Shown: one piece after another, positions 44,584 to 53,254 of the stretch
Numbering within the stretch: the stretch's first letter is position 1
Layout of the letters: each line of letters starts with the position of its first letter
Translations under genes and position numbers: made by a program
The notes under the pieces: generated by a model
Database searches by the model: none
What the model was told of the DNA's origin: nothing
Seen by the model: the letters and a program-made list of their open reading frames with translations, nothing else
Source: Prevotellaceae bacterium
GTDB taxonomy: Bacteria > Bacteroidota > Bacteroidia > Bacteroidales > Bacteroidaceae
DNA: 64,000 bases
Reading direction: 5' to 3'
NCBI GenBank assembly: GCA_031262785.1
Contig: JAISHB010000081.1
Span: 1 to 64,000 of the forward strand

Positions 44584-44663
44584 CCCCCAAACCCCCTAAA
44601 GGGGGCTTAGAAAGCACTACCCAAACAGTAGTATCTAAGCCCCGTTTAGGGGGTTTGGGGGTG
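44584..44663. repeat. Dispersed G+C-rich palindromic element, copy 2
   Basis: The same element as at 15718-15802: left arm 44584-44610 and right arm 44635-44663 (CTAAGCCCCGTTTAGGGGG), with one mismatch, around a 24-base loop. Both copies share CAGTAGTA in the loop. It lies between converging genes and could fold to terminate transcription from both. Confidence 0.85.
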
Positions 44664-44684
44664 AAATACAGGGGGCAGCCAGGC

Positions 44685-45227
44685 CTAAGGAACGAGGTAG
44701 AGTTCCTCCGTTTCGCGCTTCTTGACCGGCTGTTGGAGCGTGTCGGCCTTCTGGGTGGCGGTGCTGTCGGAGACAAGGGTGGAGGGTGCCTGTTGCCCTT
44801 CAGACAGGGGGAAGAGTACTTCGTTGAAAACAGAGTTCTTGATAGAGTACATAGCGCCGGTGGCCGGATCGACAGTCAGCATCCCGATGAGGCCGAAGAA
44901 AAAAGCGTTGAGCCAATAGGTACCATCGAGCGTAGCAGTGATCGGAATGATTCGATCGGCATAACCGGGCAAGGAAAGCTTGATTTGATACTTTGCCGCT
45001 TTGAAGTAGCCGGCACTCGAACGCAGCTCCACGGTGGTCGGTGTGATGCCTTTGAAGACCGGCTCGTTGGCGTGGTCGGTGATGAGCACGTTGGCCGGGG
45101 CGGGGTAGGAGTTGATCGAAACCTCATAAGTAGACTTAGAGAGAATGGTCGCGCATCCGGCAAGCAACAAGAGGGAGGCGGCGCAGGCACAGAGGACGGC
45201 CGTGCGCAGGGACATCATTCGTTTCAT
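44685..45227 (-). CDS. Small lipoprotein with PEGA-like region
   Basis: A 180-residue lipoprotein. The signal sequence ends in a lipobox (LLAGC, Cys at about 25), and the mature part has SINSYPAPANVLITD and GYFKAAKYQIKLSLPGYADR, which resemble PEGA-type beta-domains, then a hydrophobic GTYWLNAFFFGLIGML segment and a charged tail. The function is unknown; such proteins often sit in the outer membrane facing the periplasm. It is leftward and alone, between the dispersed palindrome and the 22-bp repeats. Confidence 0.78.
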   Translation of the reverse strand: MKRMMSLRTAVLCACAASLLLLAGCATILSKSTYEVSINSYPAPANVLITDHANEPVFKGITPTTVELRSSAGYFKAAKYQIKLSLPGYADRIIPITATLDGTYWLNAFFFGLIGMLTVDPATGAMYSIKNSVFNEVLFPLSEGQQAPSTLVSDSTATQKADTLQQPVKKRETEELYLVP

Positions 45228-45300
45228 GGTATTCTTGTTTTATAGTACGACAAAAGTTGTTCATACCGGGCGTAAAAGTACTAAAAAGGATGATTCACCC

Positions 45301-45378
45301 GCACTGCTGTGTTCGCAAACTTGCACTGCTGTCCAAGTTTAGCGGGACTGCTGTCCAAGTTTAGCCGGACAGCAGTGC
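45301..45378. repeat. Tandem repeat, 22-bp unit, three copies plus an inverted copy
   Basis: Units start at 45301, 45323 and 45345 (GCACTGCTGTCCAAGTTTAG and variants), followed by GGACAGCAGTGC at 45367-45378, the reverse complement of the unit start. ACTGCTGTCC (45347-45356) pairs with GGACAGCAGT (45367-45376). It lies 30 bases beyond the stop of the helicase gene, so it may help to end that leftward transcript. Confidence 0.75.
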
Positions 45379-45407
45379 AAATTTCACCCCCCTGCAGTGC
45401 CTGAGGA

Positions 45408-47420
45408 TCAGCCCCTGTTTCTCCTTTTTCGGAGTTCCTCGGCGATGCGCCACTGCAGGGCTGCCTCGGTCTCTTTCCCTGTCTGCATGAGGGCGTCGCC
45501 AAAGCGTTCGTGGGCGGTGGCGTGCTGTGGCTTGAGGGTGGTGGCCTTGTCGAAGTCGGAGAGGGCACCTTCTATGTTGCCGCGCTGCAGGCGCAGGCGG
45601 CCGCGGTTGTAGACGGCTTTGAAGTCGGCCGGTGCCAGGCGGACGGCACGGTTCAGACAAGCTTCGGCCTCGTCGGTTTGTCCGTGGTCCATCAGGGTGA
45701 TGCCTTTGCGCGTCCAGGCATCTACGAAGTCGGGGTAGAGCGCGAGCGCCTTGTCGTAGTTGGCCAGGGCGGAGCGCACATCGTGTGCCAGGGTGATGGA
45801 GTCGTTACCCAGCTGGAGGTATTCGCGGGCATAGCCTTGAAGCAGTTTCCTGCCGGCTTCCTGCTCGGCCCGCAGGCGGCTGTTCTCGGCACGCAGGCGG
45901 TTGATGATGCCCAGCTTGTGGCGCAGGAGGCGTTGGGCGGCCGGCTTCTCGATGTCGTAGCGGGCATGGATGGCCTTGAAGAAGTGCTCTAAGCAGTCGG
46001 CAAAGGCACCCTGGTCGAAGGCCTTGGCCGCGGCCACATACTCCACGTCGGCCTGTGCCTGCTTGAGGGCGCGGTCGATGGCCTGCCGATTGTTGAAGCG
46101 CTCGGCGAAGCGGACAATTTCGGGGCGTACAAAGATGTCGCTCCGCCCGATGGGTTTGCTGAGGACGATGCCCTCGAGCGAGGTGCAGCGGCTCAGCGCC
46201 ACGTAGGCCTGTCCGCCGGCAAAGACGCCGCCGGTGAAGTCGATGAGGGCGTGCCGGAAGGTGAGTCCCTGGCTCTTGTGGATGGTGATAGCCCAGGCCA
46301 GCCGCACGGGAAACTGGGTGAAGGTGCCCAGCACCTCCTCTTCGATGCGGCGTTCCTGTTCGTTGTAGCGGTAGCGGATGTTGCGCCAGCTTTCGGGCTT
46401 GACGTCGCAGGCACGTCCGTCGTCGCAGACGATGTAGAGCCGCTCGTTCTGTTCATCCAAGCCGCTGACCACGCCGATGGTGCCGTTGACCCATCGCCGC
46501 TCGTAGTCGTTCTTGATGAAGATGATTTGGGCACCCGGCTTGAGCACCAGGTCACGCGTGGTGGGCAGGCTGTGCTCGGGGAAGTCGCCGGTCACCTCAC
46601 CGCGGAAGGTGATGGCCTGGCCGGGCAGTTCGGCCAGCTTGCCCTCGTTGAGGTGCTCGACGGTGTCGCGGCGGGTGGCCAGCGTGATCCAGAGGGCGGG
46701 GGTGTCTTCCTCCTGCACGGGGGCGGCGTGGTAGCGGGTATTGAGCAGTTGCAGGTCGGCCGCTCCGGCGGTGTTGCTGCGGATGCGGTCGAGCACCCCC
46801 ACGAAGACGGGGTCGGTCTGCCGGTAGACCTTCTTCAGCTCGATGGCCACCAGGTCGATTTGGGCGAAGACGCGGGCGTCGAAGAAGTAGGGCGTGGGAT
46901 AGAAGCGCTCGAGTATCTCCCGCTCATCGCCCTTGACTACCGGTTCGAGCTGATACACATCACCCACCAGCAGCAGCTGTTTCCCTCCGAAGGGGTCGCG
47001 CAGGTTGTGCGAATAGACCCGCAGGATGCGGTCGATGGCATCCATGAGGTCGGCACGCACCATGGAGATTTCGTCGATGATGATCAGCTCCAGCTCTTGT
47101 AACAGTTTGCGTTGTTGCTTGGTATATCTGAAGAAGTCGTGGATGCGTCCCCGTTGGAGGCTGAGGTTGGCATCGTCGGGCAAGAAGGGGTGAAACGGAA
47201 GCTTGAAGAAGCTGTGCAGGGTGCTGCCTCCGGCGTTGATGGCGGCGATGCCGGTGGGAGCCAGCACCACGTGTTTCTTCCGGGTGTGCTCACAGATGTA
47301 ACGCAAGAAGGTAGACTTGCCCGTGCCGGCCTTTCCGGTGAGGAAGACCGACTGGCGGGTGTATTGGATGAGCTTGAGGGCATCCTGAAACTCGCTGTTG
47401 CGGGTATCTGTCTCTTGCAT
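45408..47420 (-). CDS. PIF1/RecD-like helicase with C-terminal TPR repeats
   Basis: A 670-residue protein. The N-terminal 450 residues are a superfamily 1B helicase: Walker A GKAGTGKST at 29-37, LAPTGIAAINAGGSTLHSFF, IIDEISMV, VGDVYQLEPV, AWAITIHKSQGLTF and QAYVALSRC. After a coiled segment (INRLRAENSRLRAEQEAG) come about three tetratricopeptide repeats (ALYPDFVDAWTRKG, FKAVYNRGRLRLQRG, PQHATAHERFGDAL). This helicase-TPR combination is seen in Bacteroidota; the TPR part probably binds a partner in DNA repair or replication. It follows the HAD gene by 12 bases in the same direction. Confidence 0.9.
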   Translation of the reverse strand: MQETDTRNSEFQDALKLIQYTRQSVFLTGKAGTGKSTFLRYICEHTRKKHVVLAPTGIAAINAGGSTLHSFFKLPFHPFLPDDANLSLQRGRIHDFFRYTKQQRKLLQELELIIIDEISMVRADLMDAIDRILRVYSHNLRDPFGGKQLLLVGDVYQLEPVVKGDEREILERFYPTPYFFDARVFAQIDLVAIELKKVYRQTDPVFVGVLDRIRSNTAGAADLQLLNTRYHAAPVQEEDTPALWITLATRRDTVEHLNEGKLAELPGQAITFRGEVTGDFPEHSLPTTRDLVLKPGAQIIFIKNDYERRWVNGTIGVVSGLDEQNERLYIVCDDGRACDVKPESWRNIRYRYNEQERRIEEEVLGTFTQFPVRLAWAITIHKSQGLTFRHALIDFTGGVFAGGQAYVALSRCTSLEGIVLSKPIGRSDIFVRPEIVRFAERFNNRQAIDRALKQAQADVEYVAAAKAFDQGAFADCLEHFFKAIHARYDIEKPAAQRLLRHKLGIINRLRAENSRLRAEQEAGRKLLQGYAREYLQLGNDSITLAHDVRSALANYDKALALYPDFVDAWTRKGITLMDHGQTDEAEACLNRAVRLAPADFKAVYNRGRLRLQRGNIEGALSDFDKATTLKPQHATAHERFGDALMQTGKETEAALQWRIAEELRKRRNRG

Positions 47421-47432
47421 GACCGGGCGGGA

Positions 47433-48218
47433 TTAGCAGAGGCCGAAGTGACGGAGGGCGTTGGCGATGCCGTCCTCATCAACCTCCGAGGTGACGTAGT
47501 CGGCGGCCGCCTTCACCTGGTCGGAGGCATTGCCCATGGCCACGCCCAGGCTCACGTGACGGAGCATACCCATGTCGTTGCCTCCGTCGCCGAAGGCCAT
47601 GGTCTCTTCGAGCCGGATGCCGAAGCGGCGGATGAGCAAGTCTACGCCGTGTTGCTTGGTGTTACCCTTGGCCGTGAGGTCGGCAAAGGTGGGATACCAG
47701 CGGCCGGCTTCGCAGTGGGGCAGCAGGGGCATGAAGCGCTGTTCCTGCTCGGGTGTGATGAAAGGGGTCATCTGGAAGATCTCCTTGTCCACCACCTCAT
47801 CGGGCGTGCAGGTGGGCAACCGGTCTACCTTGAGGAAGTCGTAGAACACCTTGGCCACCTCGTCGGTGGGGCGGCACACGCTCAGCGTATGTTCTTCGAC
47901 GAAGATGCAGGGAAAGTCGTGTTCAACCGAGAGGCGCGCCAACGTGTGCACCTCTTCGGAGGGGATGATGCCCTTGTGAATCACCTCGCCCTCGACGAAG
48001 CAGTAGCCGCCGTTCATGGTGATGTAGCCGTCGACGAGGCCGCGCGCTTGCAGCGCGCCCAGGTTGTTGACGATGGCGTAGGGGCGTCCGGTGGCGATAA
48101 ATATTTTGATGCCGCGCCCCCGGGCGGCGGCAATGGCCTCGACGGCAGAGTCGGGTATCCGGTGGGTGTGGAAACTGACCAGCGTGCCGTCGATGTCGAA
48201 GAAAAGGGCTTTGATCAT
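47433..48218 (-). CDS. HAD-family phosphatase, Cof type
   Basis: A 261-residue HAD hydrolase of the IIB (Cof) class. Motif I is DIDGTLVSF from residue 8, motif II IFIATGRPYAIV, and the late block GDGGNDMGML with a preceding lysine region (KGNTKQHGVDLL) completes the active site. Such enzymes act on sugar phosphates or flavin nucleotides; the substrate cannot be told. Its minus-strand promoter (TACTTTTG, complement of 48241-48248, with TTG 20 bases upstream) lies back to back with that of the flippase. Confidence 0.92.
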   Translation of the reverse strand: MIKALFFDIDGTLVSFHTHRIPDSAVEAIAAARGRGIKIFIATGRPYAIVNNLGALQARGLVDGYITMNGGYCFVEGEVIHKGIIPSEEVHTLARLSVEHDFPCIFVEEHTLSVCRPTDEVAKVFYDFLKVDRLPTCTPDEVVDKEIFQMTPFITPEQEQRFMPLLPHCEAGRWYPTFADLTAKGNTKQHGVDLLIRRFGIRLEETMAFGDGGNDMGMLRHVSLGVAMGNASDQVKAAADYVTSEVDEDGIANALRHFGLC

Positions 48219-48286
48219 ATCGTTTTATTGTTTGGTGGTGCAAAAGTAATCTTTTGTATCTTTGCACGCAAGTAAACGCACGTCAC

Positions 48287-49741
48287 ATGCCCGCTTCCCC
48301 TTCCTTGAAACAACGCACCGCCCGCGGCCTCCTTTGGGGAGGTATCAGTAACGGTTCGCAACAGCTGCTGAACGTCTTGTTCGGTATCTTACTGGCGCGC
48401 ATGCTAACGGCCGACGATTATGGCCTTATCGGAGAACTTCTTATATTCAGCGCCTTGGCCGGAACCCTGCAAGAGAGCGGTTTCACCCTGGCGCTGGCCA
48501 ACCGCAAAGAGGTGCGCCACGAAGACTATAACGCCGTGTTCTGGTTTAGCCTGGGTGTGGGCACGCTGCTCTATCTCCTGCTCTTCTTCTGCGCTCCGCT
48601 CATCGCCGCCTTCTACGGTCAACCCGAGTTGGTGCCGCTCTCACGCTATCTCTTCCTGGGCTTTTTAATCTCCAGCACCGGCGCGGCACAGAACGCCTAT
48701 CTCTTCCGCAACCTGATGGTCAAGCAGCGCGCCCTGGCACAACTCCCCGCCCTGGCCCTGTCGGGCTGCGTCGGAGTGGGCATGGTCTGGTACGGCTACT
48801 CCTATTGGGGGCTGGCCACGCAGATGCTCCTCTACATTACATTCACCAACGTCGCCCTCTGGTTCTACTCCCCGTGGCGTCCTACGTTGCAGCTGAACTT
48901 CCGTCCGCTGGGCGAGTTGTTTGGCTTCAGCAGCAAGCTACTATTGACCAACCTCTTCCTCCAGCTAAACAACAACCTGCTTTCGAGCATGCTGGGCAAA
49001 CTCTTTACCAAGAGCGACGTGGGCTATTACACCCAATCGGCCAAGTGGAACACCCAAGCCTTCTCCCTAATCAACGGAATGATTGGCGGTGTGGCGCAAC
49101 CCGTGCTGGCCGAGGTCTCGGCCGACGCCGGACGACAGCGTGCCGTCTTCCGGAAGATGCTCCGCTTCGCCGCTTTCCTCTCTTTCCCGCTGATGTTGGG
49201 TCTGGCCTTGGTGGCTCGTGAGTTTATCGTCATCGCCATCACCGACCGCTGGTTGGCTTGCGTGCCACTCCTGCAGATGCTCTGCGTGTGGGGAGCCTTT
49301 ATGCCGGTTGTCACCCTCTACACCAACCTGTTGCTATCCGGCGGACGCTCCACCCTGTATATGTGGAACATCATCGCCCAGAGCCTGCTGCAACTCCTGG
49401 GTCTGTTGCTCATTCACCCCTACGGCCTGCACGCCATGGTGGCGCTGTTTGTAGGAATCAACGTGGGATGGTTGCTCATCTGGCACTTCTTTGTGTGGCG
49501 CAGCATCGGGTTGAGGCTGCGCGAGGCCCTGACCGACGTACTCCCCTTCTGCTTGCTGGCACTGCTGGCCATGGCAGGGGCATGGCTCCTGACGCGCTCC
49601 ATCTCCAACCTCTATCTGCTGCTAATCGCCAAGATGGCGGTTGCCGCCCTGCTCTATGTGGTGCTGATGCGGGTGAGCCGTGCGGCCATCTTCCGCGAGA
49701 GTCTGCAATACCTTCGTTCACGTAACCACCGGCAAGCGTAA
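48287..49741 (+). CDS. Polysaccharide flippase (Wzx/MATE-like)
   Basis: A 484-residue membrane protein of the polysaccharide export flippase group, with about 12-14 membrane segments. LKQRTARGLLWGGISNGSQQ at the N-terminus and SDVGYYTQSAKWN are typical of lipid-linked oligosaccharide flippases. The start at 48287 is downstream of a -7 element TATCTTTG at 48257-48264; an in-frame ATG at 48254 would precede the transcript start. It is followed one base later by two glycosyltransferase genes, indicating a small envelope-glycan operon. Export of a lipid-linked O-antigen-, capsule- or glycoprotein-type glycan is inferred. Confidence 0.88.
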   Translation: MPASPSLKQRTARGLLWGGISNGSQQLLNVLFGILLARMLTADDYGLIGELLIFSALAGTLQESGFTLALANRKEVRHEDYNAVFWFSLGVGTLLYLLLFFCAPLIAAFYGQPELVPLSRYLFLGFLISSTGAAQNAYLFRNLMVKQRALAQLPALALSGCVGVGMVWYGYSYWGLATQMLLYITFTNVALWFYSPWRPTLQLNFRPLGELFGFSSKLLLTNLFLQLNNNLLSSMLGKLFTKSDVGYYTQSAKWNTQAFSLINGMIGGVAQPVLAEVSADAGRQRAVFRKMLRFAAFLSFPLMLGLALVAREFIVIAITDRWLACVPLLQMLCVWGAFMPVVTLYTNLLLSGGRSTLYMWNIIAQSLLQLLGLLLIHPYGLHAMVALFVGINVGWLLIWHFFVWRSIGLRLREALTDVLPFCLLALLAMAGAWLLTRSISNLYLLLIAKMAVAALLYVVLMRVSRAAIFRESLQYLRSRNHRQA

Positions 49742-49742
49742 G

Positions 49743-50570
49743 ATGAAAATAGTCGCTGTCGTTGTGACCTACTATCCCAACGTGGAGGAGACCACCCGCA
49801 ACCTTCTTCGCTTCATCGACCATGTAGAGGCACTCCTCATTTGGGAGAACACCCCTTTGAAGGAGCGATTGGCCTACCGCCTTTCGTTTCCCGGCCACGA
49901 GCGGAAGGTCTACTACCAAGGCGCTTGCCACAACCGCTACATCGCCTTCCCGCTCAACCAAGCCATCGCCTATGCCCTCGAGCACGGCTTCACCCACCTG
50001 CTGGCCATGGACCAGGACAGCTGTTGGACTGGCTTCAGACACTTCGCCGACTACGTGGAGGCTCACCCCCTGCCCCGCGCCGCCGCCTACACGCCGGCCA
50101 TCAACGGTGCGGGCACCGAAGAGCCTGTGGTGGTGGAGGCCGCCATCACCTCGGGTACGCTCTACGACGTAGCCGTGTGCCGGGAGGTGGGCGGCTTCAA
50201 CGAAACCTACCAAATCGACTGGGTAGACACCGAATATTGCTTCCGCGCCCGTGCCGCCGGTTACCATATCTACCGCCTGCCCGCCGGCACCCTCGCACAC
50301 CGGCGCGGCAACCCCTCGCGGGTGTGCGGACGGTGGCAAACCGACAACTATTCGCCCGAACGCCTCTACCGCATCGTGCGCAACGGTTTGCTTACCCGCC
50401 GCGCCTATCCGCACTACTTCAACACCCGCTACTTTTGGAAGGTGACGCTCCGGCGTATCCCCCTGGTCTTGTTGGGCGAACCCTGCAAGCGGCGGAAACT
50501 GGCCGCCATGCTGCGCGGCGTGCTCGATGCGTGGAAAATGAATCATCCCTCGAAGCGCCATGGATGCTGA
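49743..50570 (+). CDS. Family 2 glycosyltransferase (rhamnosyltransferase-like)
   Basis: A 275-residue GT-A enzyme. VAVVVTYYPNVEETTRNL opens the fold, and MDQDS (metal site) and VDTEYCFRA follow, resembling RfbF-type rhamnosyltransferases. The start at 49743 (MKIVAVV) lies one base after the flippase stop; an upstream in-frame ATG would overlap that gene. It overlaps the next glycosyltransferase by 11 bases. Sugar and acceptor are unknown. A similar protein occurs in the nonulosonate cluster at 60 kb, so two related glycan loci lie within 11 kb. Confidence 0.87.
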   Translation: MKIVAVVVTYYPNVEETTRNLLRFIDHVEALLIWENTPLKERLAYRLSFPGHERKVYYQGACHNRYIAFPLNQAIAYALEHGFTHLLAMDQDSCWTGFRHFADYVEAHPLPRAAAYTPAINGAGTEEPVVVEAAITSGTLYDVAVCREVGGFNETYQIDWVDTEYCFRARAAGYHIYRLPAGTLAHRRGNPSRVCGRWQTDNYSPERLYRIVRNGLLTRRAYPHYFNTRYFWKVTLRRIPLVLLGEPCKRRKLAAMLRGVLDAWKMNHPSKRHGC

Positions 50571-51450
50571 TGCCCCGCGAGTGAGCGTGTTGATGCTCAC
50601 CTACAACCAAGAGGCGTATCTGGACGAGGCCATTGCCAGCGTGATGGCGCAAAAAACCACCTTTCCTTTCGAGTTGGTCATCGGGAACGATGCTTCGACG
50701 GACGGCACCACGGCCATCTGTAACCGGTGGGCGGCCAAGTTTCCCCGTCGCATCGTGGTGCTTCATCACGCGCACAACGTGGGGCTGGCACATAACTTCC
50801 TGCTAACCTATGCGAGGCTGCGGGGCGAGTATGTAGCTATCTGTGAAGGAGACGACTTCTGGCTGAGCCGCCACAAGCTGCAGCGGCAAGTCGCGTTCTT
50901 GGAGACGCACCCCCGGTTTGTGCTCTGTTTTCATCGGGTGGTCAACTATTACGAGGCCGACGGCAGCAAGAGTCTGAGCAACGGCGGCCAGCGCCGGCGG
51001 GAGCTGACCTTGCTGGATCTGGCGCGTGCCAATGTGATCACCAACGTCTCGGCGCTGTTCCGGCGCAGCGCCGTGCCCGTCCTGCCGGCCTGGTTTGCAG
51101 CGGTCGAGACCTACGATTATCCGCTGTATATGCTGGCGGCAACCCGGGGAGACCTCTATTATATGTCCCGGCCTATGGCCGTCTATCGGCAACGTGCCGG
51201 GGCGATATGGTCGCGTGCCCAAGGAGAGCGGAAACGTGCCCTCTCGCTGCGGGTTCGCCGCCAACTCATTGCCCATTTTGCGCCCACGCATCCGCAGGTG
51301 TGCGAACTGCTGGAAGCTGCTTGTCAAGCGATTGAGCGCAACTACGACTCTGCCTACGCCGGAGGCGCTGTCCGTACTCGAACGAAGCAATTCATCAAGA
51401 GGCTACGCGGCTGGCTCTCGCGAAGTATTCCCCTGCGCCGGATTGGTTGA
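50560..51450 (+). CDS. Family 2 glycosyltransferase
   Basis: A 296-residue GT-A enzyme with VSVLMLTYNQEAYLDEAIAS, VIGNDASTDGTT and CEGDDFW as the nucleotide- and metal-binding blocks. It completes the flippase operon. Its last codons (LRRIG) are formed by sequence that matches the second half of the 42-bp repeat unit that follows, so the array either grew out of the gene's end or replaced an earlier C-terminus. Donor and acceptor are unknown. Confidence 0.88.
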   Translation: MDADAPRVSVLMLTYNQEAYLDEAIASVMAQKTTFPFELVIGNDASTDGTTAICNRWAAKFPRRIVVLHHAHNVGLAHNFLLTYARLRGEYVAICEGDDFWLSRHKLQRQVAFLETHPRFVLCFHRVVNYYEADGSKSLSNGGQRRRELTLLDLARANVITNVSALFRRSAVPVLPAWFAAVETYDYPLYMLAATRGDLYYMSRPMAVYRQRAGAIWSRAQGERKRALSLRVRRQLIAHFAPTHPQVCELLEAACQAIERNYDSAYAGGAVRTRTKQFIKRLRGWLSRSIPLRRIG

Positions 51451-51735
51451 TTTTCGCGGGCGCAAAGCAGCCGGCGGAGTTGGATTGGCTCATTCGCGTG
51501 CGTGCAAAACCTCCATCGGAGTTGGATCGGGGCTTTCACGTGGACGCAAAGCAGCCGGCGGAGTTGGATTGGCTCATTCAGGTACGTGCAAAACCTTCAA
51601 CGGAGTTGGATTGGGGGTTTCTCGTGGACGCAAAACCTTCAACGGAGTTGGATTGGGGCTTTCTCGTGCGTGCAAAACCTCCAACGGAGTTGGATTGGAG
51701 CTTTCTCACGGGCGCAAAAGCTCCGGCGGTTACAG
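51442..51735. repeat. Tandem array, 42-bp unit, six copies plus partial ends
   Basis: Units start at 51462, 51504, 51546, 51588, 51630 and 51672, each 42 bp (GCAAAACCTCCAACGGAGTT, then GGATTGGGGCTTTCTCGTGCGT in two pieces). A half unit at the left covers the last codons of the glycosyltransferase, and a partial one at the right reaches the stop codon of the converging nnr gene. Several copies can form a CCAAC-GGA-GTTGG hairpin. The array fills the whole intergenic space. Confidence 0.9.
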
Positions 51736-53235
51736 TTTCCAGGCTTCGGGCAGGCACTCGATCATGTCACTGATGGTCATGCCGGTTTCTCCTTGTCGAC
51801 GGCAGGCAATATCGCCTGCCCTGCCGTGTACATACATCGCCAGGCAGGCCGCCTGCTGTGTCGGGTATCCTTGTGCCAGCAGCGCCAGCACTACTCCGGT
51901 GAGCATGTCTCCGCTTCCTGCGCGCGCCATGCCCGGATTGCCTGTCGGGTTGAAATAGCAGTGACCTTCGGGGGTAACCAAGGCGGAGTAGGCGCCTTTG
52001 AGCAACACATGGACGCCGTGGCGGGCGGCAAGCTCGCGTGTCTTCTGCAATCGCTGGTAGGAGTCGGTGCATTTGCCCGCCAGGCGCTCTAACTCCCCCG
52101 GATGGGGCGTGAACAGCGTCCCCGCGGGGAAACGTAGCTGCAACGGATGATGCTCCGAGAGGATATTGAGGGCGTCGGCGTCCAGGACCATCGGTACCGG
52201 ACACTGCTCGATGAGGCGGAAGAGTGCCTGCGCCGTCTCCGGTGCCCGCCCGATGCCCGGGCCGACGCCCACCGCCCGGAAGGCATCGGTATCGGGCACA
52301 CTGGTGAAGCAACGCTCCGCCTCGTCGAGCAAAGTCATCGCTTCGGGCACGGCCGTCTGCACGATGGCATTGTTCCCGCGGGGAAGATGGATGCTCAGCA
52401 AGCCGACTCCCGAACGCAGGCAGGCGCGGGCGGCTAAAATACAGGCGCCTGCCATGCCCTGTTGTCCGGCTACGAGCAACGCGTGTCCGAAGTGCCCTTT
52501 GTGTGCAAACCGCGGGCGCGGCCGACAGAGCGCGGCCATGGCCGGTTCTTCCAGCAGCTCGTAGGGGGTTGGAAGCTGGCGAATGCCTTCGGCACTCAGG
52601 CCAATGTCGATCAGTTTCCATGTTCCCGTGTAGCGCTCGTTCTCCGCAAAGAGAAACGCGAGCTTGGGTAGTTGCAGACTCAGGGTGAAATCGGCACGAA
52701 CGATGTGTGTCCAGGGGGTATGGTTGTTCTCCTCGGCCTTCATGCCCGAAGGAAGGTCGATGGAGACGACCGCCCGCACCGACGAGGCATTCAGGTAGTT
52801 GACCACGGCGGCAAACCCGCCTGCCAGGGGTTTGTTCAAACCGCTCCCGAAGAGGCCGTCGATGACCAAGTGCTCGCCGGTGAGCGGCGGCGGGGTGAAC
52901 TGGTCGGTAATCTCATGAAAGTGGATGCGATGCAGGACCAAGATGCGTGCCTTGTTGGCAGCGCATCCCGGCGAGAGCTTCCCCTGGGGGTTAAAGAGGT
53001 AGACGGTGACGCGATAGTGCTGCTCGGCAAGCAGACGGGCTACGGCTAAGGCGTCGCCGCCGTTGTTCCCGGGACCGGCGAAGACGACCGGCCGCACATC
53101 GGGGCCGAACTGATCGGTAAGGGTGCGGACAAGGGCGCGCGCGGCGCGCTCCATCAGGTCGATGGAGGCGATGGGTTCGTGCCGGATGGTGTAGGCATCC
53201 AGCTCCTGGATGGCAGGGGTTTGCAAAATCTTCAT
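51730..53235 (-). CDS. nnr: Bifunctional NAD(P)H-hydrate epimerase/ADP-dependent dehydratase
   Basis: A 501-residue Nnr repair enzyme. The N-terminal YjeF domain (about 1-215, with FAGPGNNGGDALAVARLL) epimerises damaged NAD(P)H hydrates; the C-terminal ribokinase-like domain (KGHFGHALLVAG, VLDADALN, FTPHPGELERL and NPGMARAGSGDML) dehydrates them with ADP. The start at 53235 (MKILQTPAIQEL) fits the family, while the ATG at 53271 would lie upstream of the minus-strand -7 element TACCTTTG (complement of 53259-53266). It is divergent from hpt and converges on the 42-bp array. Cytoplasmic. Confidence 0.94.
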   Translation of the reverse strand: MKILQTPAIQELDAYTIRHEPIASIDLMERAARALVRTLTDQFGPDVRPVVFAGPGNNGGDALAVARLLAEQHYRVTVYLFNPQGKLSPGCAANKARILVLHRIHFHEITDQFTPPPLTGEHLVIDGLFGSGLNKPLAGGFAAVVNYLNASSVRAVVSIDLPSGMKAEENNHTPWTHIVRADFTLSLQLPKLAFLFAENERYTGTWKLIDIGLSAEGIRQLPTPYELLEEPAMAALCRPRPRFAHKGHFGHALLVAGQQGMAGACILAARACLRSGVGLLSIHLPRGNNAIVQTAVPEAMTLLDEAERCFTSVPDTDAFRAVGVGPGIGRAPETAQALFRLIEQCPVPMVLDADALNILSEHHPLQLRFPAGTLFTPHPGELERLAGKCTDSYQRLQKTRELAARHGVHVLLKGAYSALVTPEGHCYFNPTGNPGMARAGSGDMLTGVVLALLAQGYPTQQAACLAMYVHGRAGDIACRRQGETGMTISDMIECLPEAWKL

Positions 53236-53254
53236 CGGAGTATGTGACAGGTTG

